DNA of 36,038 nt from Bryobacterales bacterium (lineage in GTDB: Bacteria > Acidobacteriota > Terriglobia > Bryobacterales > Bryobacteraceae), in the NCBI GenBank assembly GCA_003167495.1, contig PMSX01000391.1, positions 1 through 36,038 on the forward strand. Direction: 5' to 3'. The translations under genes and the position numbers were made by a program. Within the stretch, counting starts at the first letter, position 1. Every line of letters starts with the position of its first letter. This document shows positions 1 through 8,115 of this stretch, one piece after another. The notes beneath the pieces were generated by a model. The model was not told where the DNA came from, did not search any database, and saw nothing but the letters and a program-made list of their open reading frames with translations.

Positions 1-7
1 AAGCTGC

Positions 8-81
8 GGCCGATTGGCAATCGGCCTCTTCGTCCACCCGAAAAGGCGGGTTGGCCAACCCGCCGCAGGCTACCAGCCTGC
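8..81. repeat. Three stacked perfect palindromes (REP-like)
   Basis: Three inverted repeats lie side by side. The first has 8-bp arms at 8-15 and 19-26 (GGCCGATT/AATCGGCC) with a 3-nt loop. The second is a perfect 20-bp palindrome at 45-64 centred on TTGGCCAA. The third has 7-bp arms at 65-71 and 75-81 (GCAGGCT/AGCCTGC) with a 3-nt loop. All of this is read directly from the sequence. The cluster sits upstream of the TPR gene and looks like a dispersed intergenic repeat (REP type) or part of a transcription terminator for a gene outside the window. No T-run follows, so a classical intrinsic terminator is less likely. Confidence 0.6.
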
Positions 82-193
82 CCTACAGTAATCAATCCAA
101 GGTCCGTTGGCTTTTCTCAAACCACCTGTCTCTGGGCAAGTGCGTTTGCACGGTGACGGTTTGCGCCTCTTCTTGGATTTGGAGGAGAAAGAC

Positions 194-1189
194 ATGAGAT
201 TCGTATTACTTGTTCTTTTGCTGGCCGTTCGAAGCAGCCAAGCAAGTGAAACGTCGAAAGGCTGGAGTGACTGGCTCTCGGAGGGAGAGTCACTCAGCCA
301 CAAAGGAAACTATTCCGCGGCAGCCCATGCCTTCCGGGAAGCGCTGGCGATTGCCGAACGCATGCAGATCAATGACCGGCGGTTAGTCGAACTTCATTAT
401 GCTCTCGCGGTAGCTTATGCTGAGGCGGGGCAATTTGCCGAATCCGAAAGTGAGTACCGGCGTGCGTTGGCCCTGGTAGGAAAGGTAGAGGGCCAAGCCT
501 CGCTCAATTACGCCGTGCTGCTCGCCGATATGGCCATTCTCCCGACGCAGACCGGCAATCGTGAAGAAGTGATCGCCCTGTTGCGCCAGGCAATCGCAGT
601 TAACGAACGAACTGGCTCAATCAAAAACATCACTGTCATCCGTGAATGCCTGGCTCGGATCTTGAGAAGCGAGAAGCGCTATCAGGAAGAGGAGCCATTG
701 CTGCAACAGGCGCTTGCTGATCTCGTCAAACAAAAGGCGGCCGACCCCGCCCTCCTGGGTGCAGCCTTCAACAATCTCGCCGTGCTCCGCTTCGATCAGG
801 AGCGTTACCAGGAGTCTGTCGATCTGCAGCTCGAATCGATTCGGGTATGGGAGACGGCGTTGGGCAAAGAACACCCGTCTCTGGTTGCGCCATTGAATAA
901 TCTAGCGACAACGTACTTGAAAATGGCTCGCTTTGACGACGCCGATCTAACCTATCAACGCGCGATCGAAGTTTGTAGAAGGACTCTCGGAGAGGACCAC
1001 CTCGAATATGCGATTCTTCTCAAAAACTATGCACATGTTTTACGGAAGCTCGGCCACAAACGCGAAGCAAAGAAGTTCCAGGCGCAGGGCGAGCAGATTG
1101 AGCGAGAAGTCAACCGCCGCAACGGAGTTAACTCGACAATCAGTGTCACTGCACTCGGTTCTGACCGTCCGGTGAGCTTACAGCCGTAA
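194..1189 (+). CDS. Secreted tetratricopeptide-repeat protein
   Basis: Predicted exported TPR scaffold protein of 331 aa. The ATG at 194 was chosen because GGAGGA lies at 181-186, eight bases upstream, and because the protein then begins with a short basic N-terminus and a hydrophobic stretch (FVLLVLLLAV) ending near SSQAS, which fits a signal peptide. An upstream in-frame ATG at 107 would bury that signal. The body contains repeated helical pairs of the TPR_12/kinesin light chain type, for example around NYSAAAHAFREALAIAE, AEAGQFAESESEYRRALAL, ERYQESVDLQLESIRVWE and ARFDDADLTYQRAIEVCRR. TPRs mediate protein-protein contacts; no catalytic domain is seen. The next gene also encodes an exported protein with N-terminal TPR-like helices, so the two may act together, but the partner is unknown. 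Confidence 0.85.
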   Translation: MRFVLLVLLLAVRSSQASETSKGWSDWLSEGESLSHKGNYSAAAHAFREALAIAERMQINDRRLVELHYALAVAYAEAGQFAESESEYRRALALVGKVEGQASLNYAVLLADMAILPTQTGNREEVIALLRQAIAVNERTGSIKNITVIRECLARILRSEKRYQEEEPLLQQALADLVKQKAADPALLGAAFNNLAVLRFDQERYQESVDLQLESIRVWETALGKEHPSLVAPLNNLATTYLKMARFDDADLTYQRAIEVCRRTLGEDHLEYAILLKNYAHVLRKLGHKREAKKFQAQGEQIEREVNRRNGVNSTISVTALGSDRPVSLQP

Positions 1190-1214
1190 TAATTCCACCC
1201 TTAGGAATGTCAGT

Positions 1215-1234
1215 CGGCCCCTTGCTGGGGGCCG
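1215..1234. terminator. GC hairpin after TPR gene
   Basis: Seven-base arms CGGCCCC (1215-1221) and GGGGCCG (1228-1234) enclose a 6-nt loop, 25 bases after the TPR stop codon. There is no following T-run, so it is only a possible terminator or mRNA-stabilising hairpin. Confidence 0.3.
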
Positions 1235-1254
1235 CAATCGAGGCGTAGCATAAG

Positions 1255-1283
1255 TTGCAGACTACAATTCCATGACATAAATT
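1255..1283 (+). promoter_or_regulatory. Possible sigma70-type promoter for the propeller gene
   Basis: TTGCAG at 1255-1260 and TAAATT at 1278-1283 are separated by exactly 17 bases and lie about 60 bases before the ATG at 1347. Both hexamers are weak matches to consensus, so this is a tentative call resting mainly on spacing and position after the upstream hairpin. Confidence 0.25.
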
Positions 1284-1346
1284 TTGCGTTGCCGTGACGA
1301 CTTTCATCGGCAAAAAGCGCACTGTAGAGATCGAAGGAGATTTCAC

Positions 1347-3290
1347 ATGAAGCTGAGGATCTTGATCGCGGGCCTGATGTTCGGGATGGTCGCGCTGGCC
1401 GACGACAGCGGAGCCGAGCTCTTTCAAAAAGCGGTCACGCAGGAGCAAGCGGCAGGAAATTTGGAGGAGGCGATCAAGCTCTACCAGCGAGTCGCCAAGG
1501 AGTTCGCGTCGGACCGTCCGCTTGCTGCGAAGGCGTTGGTTCAGGAAGCTCGCTGCTACGAGAAACTGGGCCAGGATAAGGCGGTAAAACTTTATGAACA
1601 GGTAGCGCGCGACTTTGGCGATCAGCGTGAGTTGGCGGCGACGGCGAGCGCGAGGCTGGCTGTCCTCAGGCAAAGAGAGCATCCCGCGCCAGCGGTGCCG
1701 CCCACCATGACGCAACGCAAGATCGAGTTGCCTTATCCGAACTTCTCATTCGCTGCGTTCTCTCAAACGGACGGCCAACGCGCCATCTATAAGGATGAGG
1801 CAACTGGTGCGTTGATGATCAGCGATCTGGCGGGTAAGGACAAGCATGTCATCCTGAAGCCCAAAGGCAGTATTTCGGAGAACTTTGCACCCTCGAGGGA
1901 TTTCTCAATGGTTCACGTGCAATTGACCAAGCCGGACGGGTCCAAGACGAATGCCGTCATTAAGACGGATGGCACCGGTTATCGCGAGATCGGAGGGGAC
2001 GTCTTGTGCGCCGGGGAATGGTCCTGGGATAACCGTTCCATTCTCCTTTGCGAGGCCCAAGGCTCGGCATACCAGGTCCTGAAGATTTCCATCGCGGATG
2101 GCCAGATCCGCAGATTGGGGGAGATGAAAGGAGACTACTATAAGTTCTCGCCAGACGGCCGGTTCATCGTTTACCGCAAGTCTGGGAAGATTTTTATCAT
2201 GTCGAGCGAAGGCGGCGATCCCCAGTTGCTTTCAGACCAGGGGTGGTCTTACGACTGGACGCGCGATGGTCGATACCTGATTTTTGACAGCGATTTTCGC
2301 GGCAGCGGTGCGGATGCGCTTTACTTGCTTCCGGTCAAAGATGGGCAGCGAGCGGGTGACCCCGTTTTCCTCCGCTATGGCTCATTTCTGGTTGGGCGTA
2401 CTTCTGGCAGTGGGGCCCTCGTCTATCAAGCGGTTCCCCAGGGTGGCAACTATACCTCCTGGCTCGGGACGCTGCAGCCGGCTAACGGCTCACTCGGTTG
2501 GGCGCGGCTAGGCGTTAACGCCGGCGGATATCCTACTCTACCAGCGTGGTCTCCAGACGGCACCGAAATCGCATACCTTGCCTCTGATCATGCGGCGGGA
2601 CAGTACCAGGGCGCAATTCGTGTCCGCAAACTTGCTAGCGGTGAGGAGCGAGAGCTCTATCGAGGTTTTGACGGAGCCTGCCTCTGGTCCTCCGTACAGC
2701 CAAGTCTATTTTGTCTTCAGCAAATGCCACCGCCAGAAAATAAGGCCGAGGCGCTCTCCATTTCGATCGATTCCGGTCGCGCTGAACGGCTTGGCCCCGT
2801 CCCGGACTTGCACGGCTTCAACCTCCCGCTTTTTTTCAGCCGCGATGGCAAGGCGATTTACATGGACACCCAGGCCGGGATAGCCCGGTGGGAGATCGGC
2901 GCGCAGCAGGAGACCGTTATGGACCGGGCTTCGGCGGCGTCGCCTGACGCGCGCTGGGTCGGTCGGTGGGAAAACGGGGTAATCGAGATCCGGCCCATGT
3001 CGGGCGGTGATTGGAGGACACTGGTTTCGCTCAAGAACTGGTCGCCCATCGCATTTACGCCCGATGGAAACTGGGTCGTCTATTGCAACACCGATGAAGG
3101 GGTAAAACAGGGTCTATTCCGCGTAGCGACTTCTGGTGGAGAGCCGGAGCGGCTCGGAGATCTTCCAAGTGGCAGCAAATTCCCACTCCTGTCTATCAGT
3201 CCGGACGGGCAAAAAATCATCGCCGACACCCGCGAGCCTGTCGAGTTGTGGATGCTGGAAAACTTCGAGCCCAAACAGCCGGTGAAATAA
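1347..3290 (+). CDS. Exported TPR/PD40 (TolB-like) beta-propeller protein
   Basis: Predicted secreted protein of 647 aa. The ATG at 1347 has AAGGAG at 1334-1339 and gives a signal peptide (KLRILIAGLMFGMVALA). After cleavage there is a helical TPR-like region of about 100 residues (ELFQKAVTQEQ..., EEAIKLYQRVAKEF, KAVKLYEQVARDF). The rest is a long WD40-like/PD40 propeller with typical blade motifs such as FSPDGRFIVYRK, WSPDGTEIAYLA, FSRDGKAIYMDT, FTPDGNWVVYCN and SISPDGQKIIAD. PD40 repeats occur in TolB and in sensory or scaffold proteins; no peptidase or kinase domain is present here. From general knowledge, this TPR plus PD40 architecture is common in Acidobacteriota, often near ECF sigma factors or sensor kinases, though none is visible in this window. 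Its ligand and function are unknown. Confidence 0.85.
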   Translation: MKLRILIAGLMFGMVALADDSGAELFQKAVTQEQAAGNLEEAIKLYQRVAKEFASDRPLAAKALVQEARCYEKLGQDKAVKLYEQVARDFGDQRELAATASARLAVLRQREHPAPAVPPTMTQRKIELPYPNFSFAAFSQTDGQRAIYKDEATGALMISDLAGKDKHVILKPKGSISENFAPSRDFSMVHVQLTKPDGSKTNAVIKTDGTGYREIGGDVLCAGEWSWDNRSILLCEAQGSAYQVLKISIADGQIRRLGEMKGDYYKFSPDGRFIVYRKSGKIFIMSSEGGDPQLLSDQGWSYDWTRDGRYLIFDSDFRGSGADALYLLPVKDGQRAGDPVFLRYGSFLVGRTSGSGALVYQAVPQGGNYTSWLGTLQPANGSLGWARLGVNAGGYPTLPAWSPDGTEIAYLASDHAAGQYQGAIRVRKLASGEERELYRGFDGACLWSSVQPSLFCLQQMPPPENKAEALSISIDSGRAERLGPVPDLHGFNLPLFFSRDGKAIYMDTQAGIARWEIGAQQETVMDRASAASPDARWVGRWENGVIEIRPMSGGDWRTLVSLKNWSPIAFTPDGNWVVYCNTDEGVKQGLFRVATSGGEPERLGDLPSGSKFPLLSISPDGQKIIADTREPVELWMLENFEPKQPVK

Positions 3291-3340
3291 AATGACGGCC
3301 ATTGCACCCGCCCTGATGCTCACCGCGCGCAGGGCGCTAC

Positions 3341-4411
3341 TTACCGATACTCATCCTGCAGCTTGTCCAACGCCTCTGCGCCGGGACACAACTTATCAAA
3401 CGGCACCTCGGTCAGCGGGATCTCCGTCGTATTGCTCATCTCATGCATATCGGGCACGGTCTCATCCACAAACAGCGCGCCTGTGAGAACTTCGCCCTTT
3501 GCCTGATGCTCCTGCAAATAAGCCATTACGCCTTGACGGTCCTTCGGGTTGTATCCCGGAGGCACGGTACGAAAGCGCAAAACGCTGCCATCGTGCATGG
3601 TGACACAGGTCACACCGTTGCTGCTCAGTTCGGCCAGAATTTCGGACGCCTTGGGAACGTAGTCAGTTTCGGTGGCGCGCGCTTCGTGGCGGCGGGTGTA
3701 CTGATAGCTCTTGGTCGAGCCTTCGTGATCGTTAAACGTAACGCACGGTGACACGATATCCACCAGCGCCATGCCGCGATGCGCAAACGCCGCTTTCAGG
3801 ATCGGCACAAGTTGTTCTTTGTCGCCCGAAAAACTGCGCGCCACGAATGTTGCGCCAATGCTAAGAGCCAGCATCACCGGATCAATCGGCGACATGCGGT
3901 TCGCTTCGCCGCGCTTGCTCTTCGAGCCAACGTCGGCCGACGCGGAAAACTGTCCCTTCGTCAAGCCATAGACGCCGTTGTTCTCAATCAGGTAGACCAT
4001 CTTCACATTCCGGCGGATGGCGTGGCACAGGTGGCCAATGCCGATGGAAAGCGAATCGCCATCGCCCGAAACGCCTATGTAGGTGAGTTCGCGGTTGGCC
4101 GCCGCCGCGCCAGTGGTAATGGTTGGCATGCGGCCGTGCGCGGAATTGAAACCGTGCGCGCCGTTCACAAAATAAGCCGGAGTCTTGGACGAACAGCCGA
4201 TGCCGCTCATCTTGGCCAGCATATGCGGCTTCATCGACATTTCCCACAGCGCCCTGACAATGGCGGCAGTAATGGAATCGTGGCCGCAGCCGGCGCACAG
4301 CGTCGACATCGAGCCTTCGTAGTCGCGAATCGTCAGCCCAAGTTCATTCCGTTGTAAACTCGGGTGGGTTGCTATAGGTTTCGCTATCGATGGCAAAGTT
4401 TGTTTCTCCAA
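3341..4411 (-). CDS. korB: 2-oxoacid:ferredoxin oxidoreductase, beta subunit
   Basis: Beta subunit of a KorAB/OforAB-type enzyme that oxidatively decarboxylates a 2-oxoacid (2-oxoglutarate is the usual substrate of this subtype) to an acyl-CoA and passes electrons to ferredoxin. The thiamine diphosphate motif is visible as GDGD near residues 116-119 with NN at 144-145. Four cysteines fit the single [4Fe-4S] cluster: C39 and C42 in the CAGCGHDS motif, C73 in SGIGCSS and C223 in VSPCVTF. The length is normal for the family. The start is uncertain. TTG at 4411 overlaps korA by 68 bp and has no clear ribosome site. A TTG five codons later (4396) has GGAGA about eight bases upstream and is a good alternative. 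The conserved NELGLTIRDYEG segment rules out starting at the later ATG (4309). It is the last gene of the minus-strand redox operon. Confidence 0.9.
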   Translation of the reverse strand: MEKQTLPSIAKPIATHPSLQRNELGLTIRDYEGSMSTLCAGCGHDSITAAIVRALWEMSMKPHMLAKMSGIGCSSKTPAYFVNGAHGFNSAHGRMPTITTGAAAANRELTYIGVSGDGDSLSIGIGHLCHAIRRNVKMVYLIENNGVYGLTKGQFSASADVGSKSKRGEANRMSPIDPVMLALSIGATFVARSFSGDKEQLVPILKAAFAHRGMALVDIVSPCVTFNDHEGSTKSYQYTRRHEARATETDYVPKASEILAELSSNGVTCVTMHDGSVLRFRTVPPGYNPKDRQGVMAYLQEHQAKGEVLTGALFVDETVPDMHEMSNTTEIPLTEVPFDKLCPGAEALDKLQDEYR

Positions 4412-6215
4412 TAGATGTAATCGCTGCTTGAATCGCGTCCACGACTTGCGCCGCGCTCAGCGGAAATCCGCCGTAGAACAAGATGGGCCTGAGCCTTTCT
4501 TTTTTGACGCCGGTTTCGATGGTCAACAAGGATGTGAGCTGCCCATCGCGATTCTGCTCAATCACAAAGTTGAGTTTATGCTGATTCAAAAAAGCTTCAA
4601 CGCTCTTCGAAAACGGGAATCCGCGGACACGCATGTAATCGGCCTTGATTCTCTCTTTATCCAAGATGCCAATAGCTTCCCGAACCGCCAAGTCGCAGCC
4701 GCCCAGCGTCACCACACCGAAGCGCGCCCGGTCGACGTGTTCAATCTTTGGCGCGGGGACAAAATCCGCCGACGCCGCGTGTTTTTTAGCAAGGCGGTCA
4801 ATCACTTGCTGATACTCGGCCGGGATCTCCGTGTAGCCGCCGAACTTGTTGTGACCCGATCCACGCGTTACATAAGCACCTTTGGCGTCTACGCCAGGAA
4901 TGGTGCGGGCCGCGACAAAGTTTTCGTCTTCGTCGGCGTAACGGAAATATTTCGGCAGCGCTTTCAATTCTTCTTCGGTCAACACGCGCCCGCGATCGGG
5001 CTCGTAAGAACTGTCCCAAGTGAGCCGCGGCACCACCCAGTCATTCATGCCGATATCTAAATCGGACATCATGATGACGGGGGTCTGAAAGCGTTCCGCC
5101 AGATCGAATGACTTGACGGCGAATTCAAAACACTCGGCCGGATTCGCCGGAAACAGCAAAATGTGCTTGGTGTCGCCGTGCGAGGCGTAAGCGCAAGAGA
5201 GCAGGTCGCCTTGCTGCGTGCGAGTGGGCATGCCCGTTGATGGGCCCACTCGCTGCACATCCACTACCACGGCGGGAATTTCGGAATAATAAGCCAAGCC
5301 CAGCAACTCACCCATCAGCGAAATACCAGGACCCGCCGTTGAAGTAAATGCGCGCGCGCCGTTCCATGATGCGCCAATCACCATACCAATGGCCGCCAGT
5401 TCGTCTTCGGCTTGAATAATGCAGTAGTTGTTACGGCCAGTCTCCGGATCTCGCCGGTACTTTTCGCAAAATTCTTTGAACGCATCCATCACCGACGTCG
5501 CCGGGGTAATGGGATACCAGGCAGCCACCGTGGCGCCCGCGTACACACAGCCCAAGGCAGTGGCGGTGTTGCCGTCAATGAGAATCTTTTCGGCATTGGC
5601 GTTCATGGGCTGCAAATGAAACGGCAGCGGACAGGCGAATTTTTCTTTCGCGTAATCGTAGCCAATTTTCAACGCCTGCAAATTAGAATCGCGCAGAGCC
5701 TTCTTGCCGGCGAAGCGCTCGTCAAGCAACGCTTCAACGGTGCTCATGTCGATTTCGAGCGTGGCCACCAGCGCGCCGGCGTAAGCGATGTTCTTCATCA
5801 ACGTCCGTGCGCGCGCATCTTTAAAACGGTCGTTGCACATCTGCGCAAACGGAATGGGCATGAAGTTCACGTCGTCGCGATAAAGGCTCTTGTCGAGCGG
5901 CCACGACGAATCGTAGAGCACATAGCCGCCTTCGCGCACTTCCTTGATGTCGCGCCCGTAGGTTTGGGCGTTCATGGCAACCATGAGATCGTAATTGAGC
6001 GCGCGCGCCGTATGGCCTTCATTGTTGACGCGGATCTCATACCAGGTGGGCAGGCCTTGAATATTCGAAGGGAAAAGGTTCTTGCCTGAAACCGGGATAC
6101 CCATACGGAAAATAGCCTGCATCAACAAGCCATTTGCGCTTGCCGAGCCGGTTCCGTTTACATTCGCCAATTTAATGGCAAAATCGTTTACACTGCTGCT
6201 AGAGTTTCGCTGCAC
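4344..6215 (-). CDS. korA: 2-oxoacid:ferredoxin oxidoreductase, fused gamma-alpha subunit
   Basis: Partner of KorB. The N-terminal ~190 residues are the gamma domain, opening with IKLANVNGTGSASANGLL and continuing through GLPTWYEIRVN. The alpha domain follows, with the substrate-loop motif YPITPAT, the QAEDELAAIGMVIGASWNGA segment and GPSTGMPTRTQQGDL, all typical of KorA-type subunits. The reading frame is open further upstream, but family members begin close to the VNDFAIK segment. I therefore place the start at the GTG at 6215, which overlaps the preceding stop (6188) by 28 bp and suggests translational coupling. The ribosome site there is poor, and ATT (6176) or TTG (6170) are possible. 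No ferredoxin domain is fused; iron-sulphur clusters are carried by KorB and by the upstream flavoprotein. Confidence 0.88.
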   Translation of the reverse strand: MQRNSSSSVNDFAIKLANVNGTGSASANGLLMQAIFRMGIPVSGKNLFPSNIQGLPTWYEIRVNNEGHTARALNYDLMVAMNAQTYGRDIKEVREGGYVLYDSSWPLDKSLYRDDVNFMPIPFAQMCNDRFKDARARTLMKNIAYAGALVATLEIDMSTVEALLDERFAGKKALRDSNLQALKIGYDYAKEKFACPLPFHLQPMNANAEKILIDGNTATALGCVYAGATVAAWYPITPATSVMDAFKEFCEKYRRDPETGRNNYCIIQAEDELAAIGMVIGASWNGARAFTSTAGPGISLMGELLGLAYYSEIPAVVVDVQRVGPSTGMPTRTQQGDLLSCAYASHGDTKHILLFPANPAECFEFAVKSFDLAERFQTPVIMMSDLDIGMNDWVVPRLTWDSSYEPDRGRVLTEEELKALPKYFRYADEDENFVAARTIPGVDAKGAYVTRGSGHNKFGGYTEIPAEYQQVIDRLAKKHAASADFVPAPKIEHVDRARFGVVTLGGCDLAVREAIGILDKERIKADYMRVRGFPFSKSVEAFLNQHKLNFVIEQNRDGQLTSLLTIETGVKKERLRPILFYGGFPLSAAQVVDAIQAAITSIGETNFAIDSETYSNPPEFTTE

Positions 6216-7975
6216 GCCTTCACGCCCGCATATGGAATGATGAGTTGGAATTTCTGCATGTCCCACGCCGCCGTTGGGCAGCGTTCCGCGCACAAGCCGC
6301 AATGGACACAAACATCTTCGTCTTTAGCCATAATCCGGTGTGTTTGCGGCAGGGGCGCCGAGACATAAAGATCTTGATCCGGGGTTAAAGCCGGAGCCGA
6401 CAACCGCGAGCGTAAATCCAACTCATCGCCATCGCGCGTAATTGTCAAGCATTGTACCGGGCAGATATCCACGCACGCATCGCATTCAATGCACTTTGGC
6501 GCGGCGAATACCGTCTGCACATCGCAGTTCAAACAGCGGCCCACTTCCGCCGCCGCCTGCTCCGCTGTGAAGCCCAGCTCCACTTCAATGTTCATTTTGT
6601 TGAAGCGCTCGACCAGATCGACGTGCTTCATCTTCTGCCGTATCGCCGCCGAATAGTCGTTCTTATAACTCCACTCGCTGATGCCCATCTTCTGAGTCAC
6701 CAGGTTCATACCGTAAGACAGACGCTCGGTCAGCGGCTCCTTTTCACAATGATTGTGAATGGAAATGGCGGCTTGGTGCCCATGTTCCACGGCCCAAATG
6801 ATATTTTTCGGACCGAACGCCGCATCACCGCCGAAGAAAACGCCTTGGCGAGTGGATTGATATGTATGCGTATCCACCACCGGCACTTCCCATTTATCAA
6901 ATTCGATTCCTAAATCGCGCTCGATCCACGGAAAGGCATTCTCCTGGCCGATGGCCAGAATCACATCGTCGGCGGGCAGAAAGATTTCGTCGAGTGTTTT
7001 CGATTTCTTCGCGCCGGCATCCCACTCGAGGCGCTCAAACGTCATGCCTTTCAGGACGCCGTTTTCCAATACGAAATTCTTGGGCGCGTGGTTGACCAGA
7101 ATGTCGACACCCTCTTCTTCAGAATCTTCGAGCTCCCACGGCGATGCTTTGAAATACTGGCGCGGACGGCGCGCCATGACTTTGATGTCTTTACCGCCCA
7201 AACGCCGCGATGAGCGGCAGCAATCCATAGCGGTGTTGCCCACGCCGATGATCAACACGTGCTCGCCGATAGAATTTACGTGGCCGAATGCCACCGATTC
7301 GAGCCAATCGATTCCTATGTGAATGCGGTTTGATGCGTTGCGGCCGGGCACGTCCAAATCCTTGCCACGCGGCGCGCCACTGCCTACAAAGATTGCATCA
7401 AAACGGTCACCCAACAACGCTTTCATGCTGTTTACGGGCGAGTTGTAGCGAATGTCCACGCCCATATCGAGGATGTAGTCGATCTCCTCGCCCAGAACCT
7501 GCTCGGGCAGGCGGAACGACGGGATGTTTGACCGCATCAACCCGCCCGGTTTATCTTGCTTCTCAAAAATCGTGACCTGATAGCCCAAGGGCATCAGATC
7601 GTTCGCCACTGTGAGCGAGGCCGGCCCAGCACCGATGCAAGCAATGCGTTTGCCGTTCTTGTTGGCCGGCGCTTGCGGTAAAAGGTGTTTGACTTCGTCG
7701 CGATTATCGGCCGCGACGCGTTTCAGCCTACAAATCGCAACAGGCTTGCCATCAAGTCTCCCGCGACGGCAGGCGGGCTCACATGGACGGTCGCAAGTCC
7801 GTCCGAGAATGCCAGGAAATACATTCGATTCTCTATTTAGGAGATAAGCATCGGTGTATCGGCCTTGTGCAATGAGCCGGATGTACTCCGGCACGTTCGT
7901 ATGCGCAGGGCACGCCCACTGGCAATCCACTACCTTGTGAAAATAATCCGGGTTTTGTACGTCAGTGGGTTTCAC
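6188..7975 (-). CDS. GltD/NfnL-like FAD- and NAD(P)-dependent iron-sulphur oxidoreductase
   Basis: Flavoprotein of 595 aa related to the small subunit of glutamate synthase and to the NADPH-binding subunit of NADH-dependent ferredoxin:NADP oxidoreductase. The N-terminal helical domain carries Cys at 18, 22, 61, 65 and 69 (CQWAC, CDRPCEPAC). An FAD Rossmann motif GAGPAS is at about 115-120. An NAD(P) Rossmann motif GVGNTAMDCCRSSRR begins near 244, and the FAD-closing GGDAAFGP is near 383. Two ferredoxin-type clusters sit at the C-terminus: C495/498/501/505 and C556/559/562/566. It is the first gene of the operon with korA and korB, so a likely role is moving electrons between KorAB (or its ferredoxin) and NAD(P)H. 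No large glutamate synthase subunit is nearby. The start is GTG at 7975, about 50 bases after a good -10 box. Confidence 0.88.
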   Translation of the reverse strand: MKPTDVQNPDYFHKVVDCQWACPAHTNVPEYIRLIAQGRYTDAYLLNRESNVFPGILGRTCDRPCEPACRRGRLDGKPVAICRLKRVAADNRDEVKHLLPQAPANKNGKRIACIGAGPASLTVANDLMPLGYQVTIFEKQDKPGGLMRSNIPSFRLPEQVLGEEIDYILDMGVDIRYNSPVNSMKALLGDRFDAIFVGSGAPRGKDLDVPGRNASNRIHIGIDWLESVAFGHVNSIGEHVLIIGVGNTAMDCCRSSRRLGGKDIKVMARRPRQYFKASPWELEDSEEEGVDILVNHAPKNFVLENGVLKGMTFERLEWDAGAKKSKTLDEIFLPADDVILAIGQENAFPWIERDLGIEFDKWEVPVVDTHTYQSTRQGVFFGGDAAFGPKNIIWAVEHGHQAAISIHNHCEKEPLTERLSYGMNLVTQKMGISEWSYKNDYSAAIRQKMKHVDLVERFNKMNIEVELGFTAEQAAAEVGRCLNCDVQTVFAAPKCIECDACVDICPVQCLTITRDGDELDLRSRLSAPALTPDQDLYVSAPLPQTHRIMAKDEDVCVHCGLCAERCPTAAWDMQKFQLIIPYAGVKACSETLAAV

Positions 7976-8028
7976 ACGGACCTGTGACTAGCTGTACTTG
8001 GCTTGTCATTCATTCTTCTTTTGGTGGA

Positions 8029-8037
8029 ATTATATCA
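8029..8037 (-). promoter_or_regulatory. Extended -10 promoter for the minus-strand redox operon
   Basis: Read on the minus strand, this is TGATATAAT: a perfect TATAAT with the extended TGn element. It lies 54 bases before the GTG at 7975. No convincing -35 hexamer is present, which is normal for extended -10 promoters. Confidence 0.5.
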
Positions 8038-8073
8038 ACGTGCGATTGCGATCACTGAGATTTGTCGAACGGT

Positions 8074-8082
8074 TGTCATAAT
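8074..8082 (+). promoter_or_regulatory. Extended -10 promoter for the pnt operon
   Basis: TGTCATAAT on the plus strand is an extended TGn element followed by CATAAT (five of six consensus bases). It lies 33 bases before the TTG start of pntAA. The two divergent -10 boxes are only about 40 bp apart, so one regulator bound between them could affect both operons. Confidence 0.42.
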
Positions 8083-8104
8083 ATGGACAATTGAAATAAC
8101 TTTC

Positions 8105-8109
8105 GGAGG
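8105..8109 (+). promoter_or_regulatory. Ribosome binding site fixing the pntAA TTG start
   Basis: GGAGG at 8105-8109 is followed by six bases and TTG at 8116. This supports TTG as the true start of pntAA; no ATG or GTG lies nearby in frame. Confidence 0.65.
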
Positions 8110-8115
8110 CTTCAT

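Noticed and set aside
4428..6089. Plus-strand open frames of 210 and 225 codons opposite korA
   Set aside because: Low-complexity, Arg/His-rich translations without ribosome sites; the minus-strand frame carries all KorA motifs.
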